This document shows, piece by piece, positions 11,840-21,553 of a stretch of 64,000 bases of DNA. Below the pieces are notes generated by a model. The model was not told where the DNA came from. It searched no databases and saw only the letters and a list, made by a program, of their open reading frames with translations. Numbering within the stretch: the first letter of the stretch is position 1; every line of letters begins with the position of its first letter. Origin of the DNA: Aquibaculum arenosum. Lineage in GTDB: Bacteria; Pseudomonadota; Alphaproteobacteria; Kiloniellales; DSM-21159. The translations under genes and the position numbers were made by a program. Location: NCBI RefSeq assembly GCF_029222965.1, contig NZ_JARHUD010000003.1:62001-126000 (forward strand). The letters are read 5' to 3'.

Positions 11840-13297
11840 TCAGCGACCCCCGAAGGGACCGCCCAGGCCCCCGAGGCCGCCACCGCCCAAGCCGCCGCCT
11901 CCAAGCCCGCCGCCGGGAGGCAATCCACCCCCTGGCGGCATGCCCGGCAGGTTGGGCAGACGGCCCGATTTGCCCATTTTCTTGACCTTCTTCATCATCT
12001 TCTGCGCCTCGGAGAACTGCTTGAGCAGCTTGTTCACCTCCTGCACGGAGGTGCCGGAGCCCTTGGCAATGCGCTGGCGCCGGGAGGCCTTGATGACCTC
12101 GGGGCGCGCGCGCTCCTGCGGCGTCATGGATGAGATGATGGCGAGCTGTCGCTTGACGACCTTGTCGTCGATCTTTGCGTTCTTGAGCTGATCCTGCAGC
12201 TTAGGCACGCCCGGCAGCATGCCCATGAGCTGCTTCAAGCCGCCCATCTTGGTGAGCTGCTGCAGCTGCTTGGACATGTCGTTGAGGTCGAACTTGCCCT
12301 TTTCCAGCTTCTTGGCGAGCTTTTCGGCGTCGTCCTGCTCCATGGTCTCGGCGGCACGCTCCACCAAGGAGACGATGTCGCCCATACCCAGGATACGCCC
12401 GGCCACGCGATCGGCGTGAAAGGCCTCCAAGGCATCCAGCTTTTCGCCGGTGCCCAGCAGCTTGATCGGTCGGCCCGTGACCGCCTTCATGGAAAGTGCC
12501 GCACCGCCGCGCGCATCACCGTCGACGCGGGTCAGTGCGATGCCGGTCAGGCCCACCTTGTCCTGGAAGGCCTTGGCGACATTGACCGCGTCCTGACCGG
12601 TCATGGCGTCGGCGACGAGAAGGGATTCCTGCGGCTTGACGGCGTCGCGCACCTGCGCAACCTCGTCCATCAACTCTTCGTCGATGGAAAGACGGCCCGC
12701 AGTGTCCAGCAGCACCACGTCGTAGCCTTCCAAAGCACCGGTCTGCATGGCGCGCTTGGCGATGGCCAGGGGTGGTTCGCCGGAAACGATCGGAAGCGTG
12801 TTGATGCCGGCCTGCTCACCCAGGACCGCGAGCTGGCGCTGCGCTGCGGGACGGCGGGTGTCGAGCGAGGCCATCATGACCTTCTTGCGCTCGCGCTCGG
12901 TCAAGCGCTTGGCCAGCTTGGCGCAGGTCGTGGTCTTGCCCGAGCCCTGCAGGCCGATCAGCATCACCGCCACCGGCGGCTGCGCCGCAAGATCGAGCAG
13001 CGGCGCCTGCTTGCCCTCCTCTTCCTTGGGCTTGCCGCCCAGCATCTCCACGAGCTGGTCGTGGACGATCTTGACGACCATCTGCCCCGGCGTGACCGAG
13101 CGCAGCACCTCCTGCCCGACCGCCTTCTCGCGGACGCCAGAAACGAAGTCCTTGACCACCGGGAGAGCGACATCGGCCTCAAGCAGGGCGATGCGCACCT
13201 CGCGCAGAGCCGCGTCGACATCGCTTTCGCTCAGCGCACCGCGACGGGTGAGCTTACCGAAAACATCGGACAGGCGTTCTTGCAGAGACTCGAACAT
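11840..13297 (-). CDS. ffh: Signal recognition particle GTPase Ffh
   Basis: Ffh binds 4.5S RNA and targets membrane proteins co-translationally to FtsY and SecYEG. The start MFESLQERLSDVFGKL at 13297 is chosen over longer open sequence because it matches the family start and has a GGAAGAG site; this gives 485 residues. Visible are the N domain, the GTPase motifs GLQGSGKTTTCAKLA (about 107-121), DTRRPAAQ, DTAGRLSIDEELM and TRVDGDARGGAALS, and the Met-rich M domain. An unusual Gly/Leu/Pro repeat tail (GGGL and GGLGG units) closes the protein. It is the first gene of the operon ending at rplS. Confidence 0.98.
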   Translation of the reverse strand: MFESLQERLSDVFGKLTRRGALSESDVDAALREVRIALLEADVALPVVKDFVSGVREKAVGQEVLRSVTPGQMVVKIVHDQLVEMLGGKPKEEEGKQAPLLDLAAQPPVAVMLIGLQGSGKTTTCAKLAKRLTERERKKVMMASLDTRRPAAQRQLAVLGEQAGINTLPIVSGEPPLAIAKRAMQTGALEGYDVVLLDTAGRLSIDEELMDEVAQVRDAVKPQESLLVADAMTGQDAVNVAKAFQDKVGLTGIALTRVDGDARGGAALSMKAVTGRPIKLLGTGEKLDALEAFHADRVAGRILGMGDIVSLVERAAETMEQDDAEKLAKKLEKGKFDLNDMSKQLQQLTKMGGLKQLMGMLPGVPKLQDQLKNAKIDDKVVKRQLAIISSMTPQERARPEVIKASRRQRIAKGSGTSVQEVNKLLKQFSEAQKMMKKVKKMGKSGRLPNLPGMPPGGGLPPGGGLGGGGLGGGGLGGLGGPFGGR

Positions 13298-13470
13298 GCG
13301 CTCTTCCTGGTGCCGGGCCGGATGTCGCCCCAAGCGGTTATGCGCCGGTGCGCGAACCCTCGCGGACCGGCGGTGCTCCTCGGAGCCGACAGGACGACCT
13401 GTTGGCGGAAACCGCGCGGACACTAAGGCCTGGTGCAGCCTCGGTCAAACGCTTTTGACGCACCTGCGGT

Positions 13471-14502
<1,032 letters not shown>

Positions 14503-14506
14503 CGCC

Positions 14507-16381
14507 TCAATCCTTCATCAGCGCGGTTAGCCGCGCTTCCAGTTCGGCCACCTTGAAGGGCCGGCCGGAAACCTTGGTAACGGGCACGGCATCCACCAGA
14601 TAGGTGGCTCGCAGCAATGTCGCCAGCTGCCCGCCATTCATCTCGGCCACCGCCACCCGACGCCAGCGCTTCAACACGTCGCCCAGATCCTCGGGCAGCG
14701 GCCAGATGTGGCGCAGGTGCAGATGACCGACCGCCAGGCCCGCTTCGTTCATGTTGGAGACCGCCCGGCCGATGGGCCCCCAAGTCGAGCCCCAGCCCAC
14801 CACCAGCAGGTCGCCGCCCTCCTCGGGCCCGCGCTCCAGCGCCAGCGGCGGATAGCTCTTGGCAATGCGCGCGATCTTGGCGGCGCGGGTTTCGGTCATG
14901 ACCTGGTGGTTGTCCGGATCGTAGGAGATATTGCCGCTGAGCGCATCGCGCTCCAGCCCGCCGATGCGGTGCTCCAGTCCCGGCGTGCCGGGGCGCACCC
15001 AGGCCCGCGCCAGGCTGTCGGGATCGCGGCCATAGGGCTGGAAGCTCTCGCCCTCCGCGGGCGCTTGGGTGTGGAACTGCACGGGGAAATCCGCGAAATC
15101 GGCCATGTTCGGCACGCGCCAGGGCTCGCTGGCGTTCTGCAAGTAGCCGTCGGTCAGGAGAATAACCGGGGTCATCCAGGTGGTGGCGATGCGCGCCGCC
15201 TCTATCGCCACCTCAAAGCAGTCCGCCGCAGAGCGTGCCGAGATCACTGCCAGCGGCGCATCGCCGTTGCGGCCCCAGACCGCCTGGAAGAGGTCCGATT
15301 GTTCGGTCTTGGTCGGCAATCCGGTGGAGGGGCCGCCGCGCTGGGCGTTGACCACAATCAGCGGCAGTTCGGCGGCGATCGCCAGCCCCAGAGCCTCGGT
15401 CTTCAGCGCAACACCGGGGCCGGAGGACGCGGTGACCCCCAAAGAACCAGCATAGCCGGCACCAATGGCGGCGCAGATGGCGGCAATCTCGTCTTCGGCC
15501 TGGAAGGTGACCACGCCGAAGGACTTGAGCGACGCCAGGCTGTGCAGCAGCACCGAGGCCGGCGTGATGGGATAGCCGCAGAAAGTCAGACCCAGACCCG
15601 CCTTCTGTGCCCCAGCCAGGAGACCCCAGGACAGCGCCTGGGAACCGGTGACGTTGCGGTAGACGCCGGGCGCAAGCCGCGCCGAGGGAACGGACCAGGC
15701 GGATATCTCGCTCGGCAGTTCCGCCGTCTCGCCCCAGGCATGGCCGGCGTCCAGGGCGGCGCGGTTGGCGGCCACCAGCTCCGGGCGCTTGCCGAAGCGC
15801 TTCTCCAGCCAGTCGACCGTCGCCTGTCGCTCGCGGGCAAAAAGCCAGTAGACCAGTCCCAGCGCCCAGAAGTTCTTGCAGCGATGGGCCTCCTTCTTGG
15901 ACAGGCCGAGCCCGGCCACGGCCCGCTCGGTCTGCTGGGTCATGTCGATCTCCAGCAGGCGCCAGGGCTCCAGGCTGCCGTCAGCGCGGGGATCGACCTC
16001 ATAGCCCGCCTTGGTCAGGTTGCGCTTGGTGAAGGCGTCGCTGTCGAGAATGATGAGCCCGCCGCGGCGCACCTCGGCCAGGTTGACCTTGAGCGCCGCC
16101 GGGTTCATGGCAACCAGGACCTCGACCTCGTCTCCCGCCGTGCGGACCTCGCGGGCGCCGAACTGGATCTGAAAGGCGCTGACGCCAAAGGTGGTGCCGA
16201 CCGGCGCGCGGATCTCTGCCGGGAAATCGGGAAAGGTCGCAAGGTCGTTGCCGGCCAGGGCCGTGGCCAGGGTGAACTGACTGCCCGTCACCTGCATCCC
16301 GTCGCCGGAATCGCCGGCAAAGCGCACAACGGCGCTTTCCACCTCCCGGCGGCTGGGAACGATCGGGCCGGAGCCTTCCAT
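14507..16381 (-). CDS. korA: 2-oxoacid:ferredoxin oxidoreductase, fused gamma-alpha subunit (KorA-type)
   Basis: The 624-residue subunit joins the gamma domain (residues 1 to about 190, with VVRFAGDSGDGMQVTGSQF and DFPAEIRAPVGTTFGVSAFQI) to the alpha pyrimidine-binding domain (from about 220, with LTFCGYPITPASVLLHSLAS, FQAEDEIAAICAAIGAGYAG and VTASSGPGVALKTEALGLA). This fused layout is typical of aerobic and microaerobic KorA proteins. It lies between a ferredoxin-NADP reductase gene upstream (89 bp) and korB downstream (4 bp). No ferredoxin gene is adjacent, so the electron carrier must be encoded elsewhere. Confidence 0.9.
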   Translation of the reverse strand: MEGSGPIVPSRREVESAVVRFAGDSGDGMQVTGSQFTLATALAGNDLATFPDFPAEIRAPVGTTFGVSAFQIQFGAREVRTAGDEVEVLVAMNPAALKVNLAEVRRGGLIILDSDAFTKRNLTKAGYEVDPRADGSLEPWRLLEIDMTQQTERAVAGLGLSKKEAHRCKNFWALGLVYWLFARERQATVDWLEKRFGKRPELVAANRAALDAGHAWGETAELPSEISAWSVPSARLAPGVYRNVTGSQALSWGLLAGAQKAGLGLTFCGYPITPASVLLHSLASLKSFGVVTFQAEDEIAAICAAIGAGYAGSLGVTASSGPGVALKTEALGLAIAAELPLIVVNAQRGGPSTGLPTKTEQSDLFQAVWGRNGDAPLAVISARSAADCFEVAIEAARIATTWMTPVILLTDGYLQNASEPWRVPNMADFADFPVQFHTQAPAEGESFQPYGRDPDSLARAWVRPGTPGLEHRIGGLERDALSGNISYDPDNHQVMTETRAAKIARIAKSYPPLALERGPEEGGDLLVVGWGSTWGPIGRAVSNMNEAGLAVGHLHLRHIWPLPEDLGDVLKRWRRVAVAEMNGGQLATLLRATYLVDAVPVTKVSGRPFKVAELEARLTALMKD

Positions 16382-16470
16382 AACAAGAGTCCTCGATTGG
16401 GCTGATTGGGCTTAGGCTGTACTTAACACCTGCGCCCGGGTGGTTCAGCCCCGCAAAGAGTGCGGACTTT

Positions 16471-17817
16471 TCATCCCTGCTCCGCCTCCTGCGCAGCACT
16501 GCGCAGGGCGGCATAGCCGGTCAGCTTGCGACGGGGTGCAGGTGCCGTGGCTGCCGCACGTTCCGCCTCGTCGATGGCGCGCCAGCCTGTCCGGTCGACC
16601 CAGCCACGCTGTCGACCGGTCAAAATGCCATGCAGACCGACACGCCCCGGCTTCGCTTCCGCCTTGACCTCTTCCAGGATGGCCGCCGCAGCGGCGTCCC
16701 CGTCGTGCTTATTGGTGCCGATCACCCCGCTGGGCCCGCGCAGGCACCAGCCGGCGGCATAGAGCCCGGGCTCCAGGCGCGGCCCCTGCGCTCGGAAGCG
16801 ACCGGACGCAGGATCGAACGCCGCCCCTTCCACGGCCTCGCCGGTGTAGCCGATGGCGGTGAGCAGCAGGCCGCAGGGCAGCTCGAAGGGCGCACCCTGG
16901 TCCACCAGCCGGCCCTCGGCATCGAAACCCGTGGGCTGGCAGCGCAGCGCCTCCACGCGTGTCTCGCCCAGAACTTCCAGCGGCCGGGTGAAAAAGCGCA
17001 GGTGCAAGCGCGCCTGTTCCGCCGGGGTCTCGGCGAAACCGCGCAGCACGCTCAGCACGCGCTCTGCCTTGCGCCGGGCGCGCTCATCCTCCACCACAGC
17101 GGCATCGTCGGGCAAGGCGTTGTCGTCGCCTCCGGCAAGGATGGCAGGCGGCCCCACCGCCAGATCCGCCAGCTCGCGCAGCTCGGCCAGAGTGAAGCGC
17201 GCCTGCAGCGGGCCCCGCCGGCCCAGCAGGGTGACCTGCGCCGGCGGCGCGGCGGCGATTGCCTCGCGGGCTGCGTCGCAGAGATCGCTGGCGGCCATCT
17301 CTTCCGAGGTCTTCAGCAAGACGCGCGCGAGGTCGAGCGCGACGTTGCCGTTGCCCACCACCACAGCCGGCCGCCCGTCCAGCAGCGGGGCCAGGTCTTC
17401 GTAATCCGGATGACCATTGTACCAGCCGACAAAGGCGGCCGAGCCATGGACGCCGGGCAGCTCCTCGCCGGGAATACCAAGCCGGCGCTCGTGCGGCGCA
17501 CCGATTGCCAGCACCACGGCATCGTAGAGGCCCCGCAACTCCGCCAGATGGATGTCGCGGCCCAGTTCCACGTCGCCCCAGAAGCATAGCTCCGGCCGGT
17601 CCAGCAGCGCCTCGAAGCTGCGCTCGACCCCCTTGGTGTGCTGATGGTCCGGTGCCACGCCGCCGCGCACCAGCCCAAAGGGCGTCGGCAGGCGGTCGAT
17701 CAGGTCGATCTCCACCGGAATCTCGGCGCGCAGCAGGGCATCGACCGTATAGAAGCCCGCCGGACCGGCCCCGACGACGGCCACGCGGAGCGTGGAGCGG
17801 TGAAAGCGTCTGCGCAT
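16471..17817 (-). CDS. FprA-type ferredoxin--NADP+ reductase
   Basis: A flavoprotein of the adrenodoxin-reductase/FprA family that moves electrons between ferredoxin and NADP(H). The 448-residue protein has the FAD-binding VAVVGAGPAGFYTVDALL (about 12-29), RLPTPFGLVRGGVAPDHQHTK and the NADP-binding VVVGNGNVALDLARVLL (152-168). The C-terminus contains GPSGVIGTNKHDGDAAA, as in FprA. The ATG at 17817 is taken because homology begins about 10 residues later. It directly precedes korA on the same strand, suggesting that ferredoxin reduced by KorAB is used to make NADPH. Confidence 0.92.
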   Translation of the reverse strand: MRRRFHRSTLRVAVVGAGPAGFYTVDALLRAEIPVEIDLIDRLPTPFGLVRGGVAPDHQHTKGVERSFEALLDRPELCFWGDVELGRDIHLAELRGLYDAVVLAIGAPHERRLGIPGEELPGVHGSAAFVGWYNGHPDYEDLAPLLDGRPAVVVGNGNVALDLARVLLKTSEEMAASDLCDAAREAIAAAPPAQVTLLGRRGPLQARFTLAELRELADLAVGPPAILAGGDDNALPDDAAVVEDERARRKAERVLSVLRGFAETPAEQARLHLRFFTRPLEVLGETRVEALRCQPTGFDAEGRLVDQGAPFELPCGLLLTAIGYTGEAVEGAAFDPASGRFRAQGPRLEPGLYAAGWCLRGPSGVIGTNKHDGDAAAAAILEEVKAEAKPGRVGLHGILTGRQRGWVDRTGWRAIDEAERAAATAPAPRRKLTGYAALRSAAQEAEQG

Positions 17818-17904
17818 GGCCCCAGCATGCCACGCCGCAAGGCCCGCGGTCACCACTGGATGCGCGGCAAGTCCTCAAGAGTTGAGCACCAACAAAGGGG
17901 GTAA

Positions 17905-17948
17905 CGAAAAAGGGGAGTTCCACCTAGGCGGAACTCCCCTTCTTTTCG
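17905..17948 (-). terminator. Intrinsic terminator after ahcY
   Basis: Perfect 10-bp stem AGGGGAGTTC (17911-17920) / GAACTCCCCT (17931-17940) with a 10-base loop. On the minus strand it is followed by TTTTCG. It lies between the ahcY stop and fprA and separates their transcripts. Confidence 0.85.
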
Positions 17949-18001
17949 CGTGGCGGGCTGCGCCGCAGGACCCAAAGGGGTCCCGCAGCGCAGCATGACC
18001 T

Positions 18002-19300
18002 TTAGTAGCGGTAGGCGTCGTTCTTGAACGGGCCTTCCACCGGCACGCCGATGTAGTCCGCCTGCTCCTGGGTCAGCTTCGCCAGGTTGGCGCCGAGTTT
18101 CTCCAGATGCAGGGCCGCGACCTTCTCGTCCAGGTGCTTCGGCAGCACGTAGACCTGACGGTCGTAGTTGGCGTGGTTCGCCCAGAGCTCCATCTGCGCC
18201 ATCACCTGGTTGGTGAAGGAGGCACTCATGACGAAGCTGGGGTGGCCGGTGGCGCAGCCCAGGTTCACCAGACGACCCTCGGCCAGCAGGATGATCTTCT
18301 TGCCGTCCGGGAACTCGATCTGGTCGACCTGTGGCTTGATGTTCTGCCACTTGAAGTTCTTCAGCCCCTCGACCTGAATCTCGTTGTCGAAGTGGCCGAT
18401 GTTGCAGACGATCGCCCGGTCCTTCATCTCGCGCATGTGATCGACGGTGATCACGTCGGCGTTGCCGGTGGCGGTCACGAAGATGTCGGCGACCGGAGCG
18501 GCCTCCTCCATGGTCTTGACCTCGTAGCCTTCCATGGCGGCCTGCAGGGCACAGATCGGATCGACCTCGCTGACGATTACCCGGGCACCGGCACGGCGCA
18601 GGGACTCAGCCGAGCCCTTGCCCACATCGCCGAAGCCGGCGACCATGGCCACCTTGCCGGCCATCATCACGTCGGTGGCGCGGCGAATGCCGTCCACCAG
18701 GGACTCGCGGCAGCCGTACTTGTTGTCGAACTTGGACTTGGTGACCGAGTCATTGACGTTGATCGCCGGGGCTTTGAGCGTCCCCTTCTTCGCCATCTCG
18801 TAGAGGCGCAGCACACCGGTGGTGGTCTCTTCGGAGATGCCCTTCACGCCGTCCATGATGTCGGCGTATTCGGGCTTGTGCAGGAGACCGGTGAGGTCGC
18901 CACCGTCGTCCAGCACCATGTTCGGGACCCAGCCGTCAGGCCCGCGCACGGTCTGCTCAATGCACCACCAGTACTCTTCCTCGCTCATGCCCTTCCAGGC
19001 AAAGACGGGAACGCCGGCCTTGGCAACAGCCGCGGCGGCGTGATCCTGAGTCGAGAAGATGTTGCAGGACGACCAGCGAACCTCCGCGCCCAGCGCGGTC
19101 AGGGTCTCGATCAGAACTGCAGTCTGGATCGTCATGTGCAGGCATCCGGTAATGCGCGCTCCCGCAAGCGGGCGCGCAGAGCCGAATTCCTCGCGGGTTG
19201 CCATCAGGCCGGGCATCTCCGTCTCGGCAATTTCGATCTCCAAGCGGCCCCAGTCCGCGAGTGACAGATCCTTGACCTTGCAGTCGGTGAAGTCCGGCAT
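18002..19300 (-). CDS. ahcY: Adenosylhomocysteinase (SAH hydrolase)
   Basis: AhcY hydrolyses S-adenosylhomocysteine to adenosine and homocysteine, clearing a product inhibitor of methyltransferases. The 432-residue protein has [13 protein letters not shown] (about 79-91), the [21 protein letters not shown] active-site region, the NAD-binding [19 protein letters not shown] segment, CNIGHFDNE and the C-terminal YRY that reaches across subunits. The length is normal. It diverges from the corrinoid protein gene at 19742 across a 441-bp spacer, linking homocysteine production to B12-dependent methyl chemistry. No classical SAH riboswitch was recognised upstream. Confidence 0.98.
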   Translation of the reverse strand: MPDFTDCKVKDLSLADWGRLEIEIAETEMPGLMATREEFGSARPLAGARITGCLHMTIQTAVLIETLTALGAEVRWSSCNIFSTQDHAAAAVAKAGVPVFAWKGMSEEEYWWCIEQTVRGPDGWVPNMVLDDGGDLTGLLHKPEYADIMDGVKGISEETTTGVLRLYEMAKKGTLKAPAINVNDSVTKSKFDNKYGCRESLVDGIRRATDVMMAGKVAMVAGFGDVGKGSAESLRRAGARVIVSEVDPICALQAAMEGYEVKTMEEAAPVADIFVTATGNADVITVDHMREMKDRAIVCNIGHFDNEIQVEGLKNFKWQNIKPQVDQIEFPDGKKIILLAEGRLVNLGCATGHPSFVMSASFTNQVMAQMELWANHANYDRQVYVLPKHLDEKVAALHLEKLGANLAKLTQEQADYIGVPVEGPFKNDAYRY

Positions 19301-19741
19301 GCTTATTCCTTCCGTTTCGCAGTCGCAATATGCGGCGATGGCGCAGGGTCATAACAACATGGACCGGAAGCGGCAAGCCACCGCCCCTCCGCGTCCGCCG
19401 CTGCACCCTTCTTTCCCGCCGCCGCAACGCGGGTCTCGGCCGCTGGCAATTATGGGTGTGTTTTGGCGGTCCTTCCATCATCGCCGCCGCTGCTTTTCGA
19501 GGGGCAAGTGACGCCGCAAGCACCACTCTCACGACCTTGGTCAGGCGCGGAACAGTGGTTGCCGCGGGCAGCCTCAAGAGGCGCTGCAAAAACACCGCTT
19601 AGGGGGCAGATTCCCTTGCTCTGTCGCGTTTCAACCACGATCGGTCGCCGGCACTATCGCTGGGGCGATGCTGTGGCGGGAAGTTCGGCGAAAGCGAGCC
19701 AGATTGGCACGGCTCCCTGTGGTGGAAAGCACGGACTGATC
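19301..19741. other. 441-bp divergent intergenic region, ahcY / corrinoid gene
   Basis: No confident gene or tRNA is seen. The region contains a hairpin-forming segment (GCAGCCTC at 19569-19576 pairing with GAGGCGCTGC at 19578-19587). The plus strand holds GCGCTGCAA, which matches part of the SAH riboswitch core, but the CAGGCT half and the P1 partner are missing. Promoters for both flanking genes must lie here; no strong TTGACA/TATAAT pair was seen. Confidence 0.4.
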
Positions 19742-20455
19742 ATGAGCAACGAAGACGATCTCGACCTGCGCTCTCTGGACGACGAGGAACTGGTCGCCCA
19801 GATGCACGACGACCTCTACGACGGCCTCAAGGACGAGGTCTGTGAAGGGGTCAACATCCTCCTGGAACGGGGCTGGACTCCCTACCGGGTGCTGACCGAA
19901 GCCCTGGTTGAAGGCATGCGCATCGTGGGCATCGATTTCCGCGATGGCATCCTCTTCGTGCCGGAAGTGCTGATGGCCGCCAACTCCATGAAGGCGGGCA
20001 TGCACATCCTGCGCCCGCTCCTGGTGGAAACCGGGGCCCCGAAGATCGGCAAGATGGTGATCGGCACCGTCAAGGGCGACATCCACGACATCGGCAAGAA
20101 CCTCGTCTCCATGATGATGGAGGGCGCGGGCTTCGAAGTGGTGGACATCGGGATCAACAACCCGGTTGAGACCTATCTCGCGGCACTGGAAGAGCATAAG
20201 CCCGACATTCTCGGTATGTCGGCCCTGCTCACCACCACCATGCCCTACATGAAGGTGGTGATCGAAACCATGAAGGATCAGGGCCTGCGCGACGACTATG
20301 TGGTGCTCGTGGGCGGCGCGCCGCTCAACGAGGCCTTCGCGGAGGCCATCGGGGCGGATGCCTACTGCCGCGACGCCGCCGTTGCGGTCGAGACCGCCAA
20401 GGACTTCATGGCCCGCCGGCACAACCTGGCAGGCCAGAAGGCCGCCACCGCCTGA
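19742..20455 (+). CDS. Corrinoid (B12-binding) methyl-carrier protein
   Basis: This 237-residue protein resembles the cobalamin-binding modules of MetH and MtaC/MtbC/MttC. An N-terminal helical cap (about residues 15-95, with VNILLERGW and LFVPEVLMAANSMKAGM) precedes the Rossmann B12 domain, with the base-off ligand motif GDIHDIGKN (112-120, His115), GMSALLTTTMPYMK and LVGGAP (189-194). It carries a methyl group on cobalt between a donor and an acceptor methyltransferase, neither of which is in the window. ATG 19742 is preferred over a long upstream extension with no homology. It leads a plus-strand cluster with DUF1638, a PF13769-like protein and an MTHFR-like protein. Confidence 0.92.
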   Translation: MSNEDDLDLRSLDDEELVAQMHDDLYDGLKDEVCEGVNILLERGWTPYRVLTEALVEGMRIVGIDFRDGILFVPEVLMAANSMKAGMHILRPLLVETGAPKIGKMVIGTVKGDIHDIGKNLVSMMMEGAGFEVVDIGINNPVETYLAALEEHKPDILGMSALLTTTMPYMKVVIETMKDQGLRDDYVVLVGGAPLNEAFAEAIGADAYCRDAAVAVETAKDFMARRHNLAGQKAATA

Positions 20456-20469
20456 CCCGGGAGGCCGCC

Positions 20470-21213
20470 ATGGCCCAGCCCGTCCATCAAAGCCCTGCCC
20501 TGCAGGCTTTAGACCCGACCAGCCTTCAACCAGCGCCAGCCTTTGCTCCGGCGCCGGCCGAGGCGGCTCCAAGCCTGATCATCGCCTGCGGTGCGGTGGC
20601 GCGGGAGATCATCGATTGCCTGCGCCTCAATGGCTGCAGCCAGCTGCGCGTCACCTGCCTGCCGGCGAGTTGGCACAATCGCCCGGAACGGATCCCTGAG
20701 GGGGTGCGTGCGAAGATCCGCGCCGCCCGGGCCCAGGGCGTGGAGCGGATCTTCGTGGCTTATGGCGACTGCGGCACGGGAGGCCTGCTGGACCGGGTGC
20801 TGGAGGAGGAAGGCGGCGAGCGGCTGCCCGGCCCCCACTGCTATGCCTTCTTCAGCGGCCAGGCGGCCTTCCAGGAGCAGGATGAGCGCGATCCCACGGC
20901 CTTTTATCTCACCGACTATCTGGTCCGACATTTCGACAGCCTGATCATCCGCGGTCTGGGGCTGGACCGCTATCCCGAACTGCTGGCCGACTACTTCGGC
21001 AACTACAGCCGCCTGGTCTATCTGGCCCAGACTCCGGATCCGGCGCTGGCGTCGCGCGCCGAGGACGCCGCCGCCCGCCTGGGCCTGGCCTACGAATATC
21101 GCTTCACCGGCCTCGGCGAACTAGGCGACTTCGTAGCCCGTGCCGCCGCCACGCCGCAGGAGGCTGATCCTGACCGCGAGAAGCTTGGGAGCGTCGCCGC
21201 ATGGCCCAAATGA
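20470..21213 (+). CDS. DUF1638 family protein
   Basis: A 247-residue protein assigned to DUF1638, a family whose biochemical role I cannot state. Conserved-looking elements are LIIACGAVAREI (Cys40), YGDCGTGGLLD (Cys101) and GPHCYAFFSG (His123-Cys124), which together suggest a metal or thiol site. The N-terminal 30 residues are Pro/Ala-rich and probably disordered. A GGGAGG ribosome site precedes the ATG, 14 bp after the corrinoid gene. Families of this type are often encoded with corrinoid proteins and methyltransferases, so a role in B12-dependent methyl transfer is inferred. Confidence 0.8.
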   Translation: MAQPVHQSPALQALDPTSLQPAPAFAPAPAEAAPSLIIACGAVAREIIDCLRLNGCSQLRVTCLPASWHNRPERIPEGVRAKIRAARAQGVERIFVAYGDCGTGGLLDRVLEEEGGERLPGPHCYAFFSGQAAFQEQDERDPTAFYLTDYLVRHFDSLIIRGLGLDRYPELLADYFGNYSRLVYLAQTPDPALASRAEDAAARLGLAYEYRFTGLGELGDFVARAAATPQEADPDREKLGSVAAWPK

Positions 21214-21509
21214 CCATTCTCTACTGGCGCGACATCCCGGCCCAGGTCGTGGTGAAGGCCGGGCGCAAGACCGCCAAGCAGGTGCTGAGCGAACGCTTCG
21301 AGACAGCCATTGACCGCGCCGCCATGAAGGCGAAGCTGCGTGATACCGACAGCTATCTTGCCCACTGGCGCAAGGGCGCACCTCAGGCCTGCGCCGACGA
21401 TCTCGAAAGCGTCGCTGCCGAGACAGCGGCGCGCCTGGAGCAGGACTACGACGAGGCCCGGCTCGCCCGACTGGTCGCCCAAGGCGGCGCAGAGGACGAT
21501 GCGGCCTGA
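21201..21509 (+). CDS. Small PF13769-like protein (named 'virulence factor' in databases)
   Basis: A 102-residue soluble protein starting MAQMTILYWRDIPAQVVVKAG and rich in charged helices after residue 25 (RAAMKAKLRDTDSYLAHWRKG). I recognise the family often labelled 'virulence factor', a name with no mechanistic content. Its start overlaps the DUF1638 stop by 13 bp, indicating translational coupling, and the MTHFR-like gene follows 44 bp later. Context therefore points to one-carbon/corrinoid chemistry rather than pathogenesis. Its function is unknown. Confidence 0.75.
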   Translation: MAQMTILYWRDIPAQVVVKAGRKTAKQVLSERFETAIDRAAMKAKLRDTDSYLAHWRKGAPQACADDLESVAAETAARLEQDYDEARLARLVAQGGAEDDAA

Positions 21510-21553
21510 CACCATTGCACCTCCACCCCTCCAGTCAGCGAGGAACCCACGCC

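Noticed and set aside
13298-13423. N-terminal extension of Ffh upstream of the chosen start
   Set aside because: The extra 42 residues lack homology, and the family start with a ribosome site lies at 13297.
19575-19615. SAH riboswitch on the plus strand
   Set aside because: GCGCTGCAA is present, but CAGGCT and a P1 partner are not; the short match is not enough to call it.
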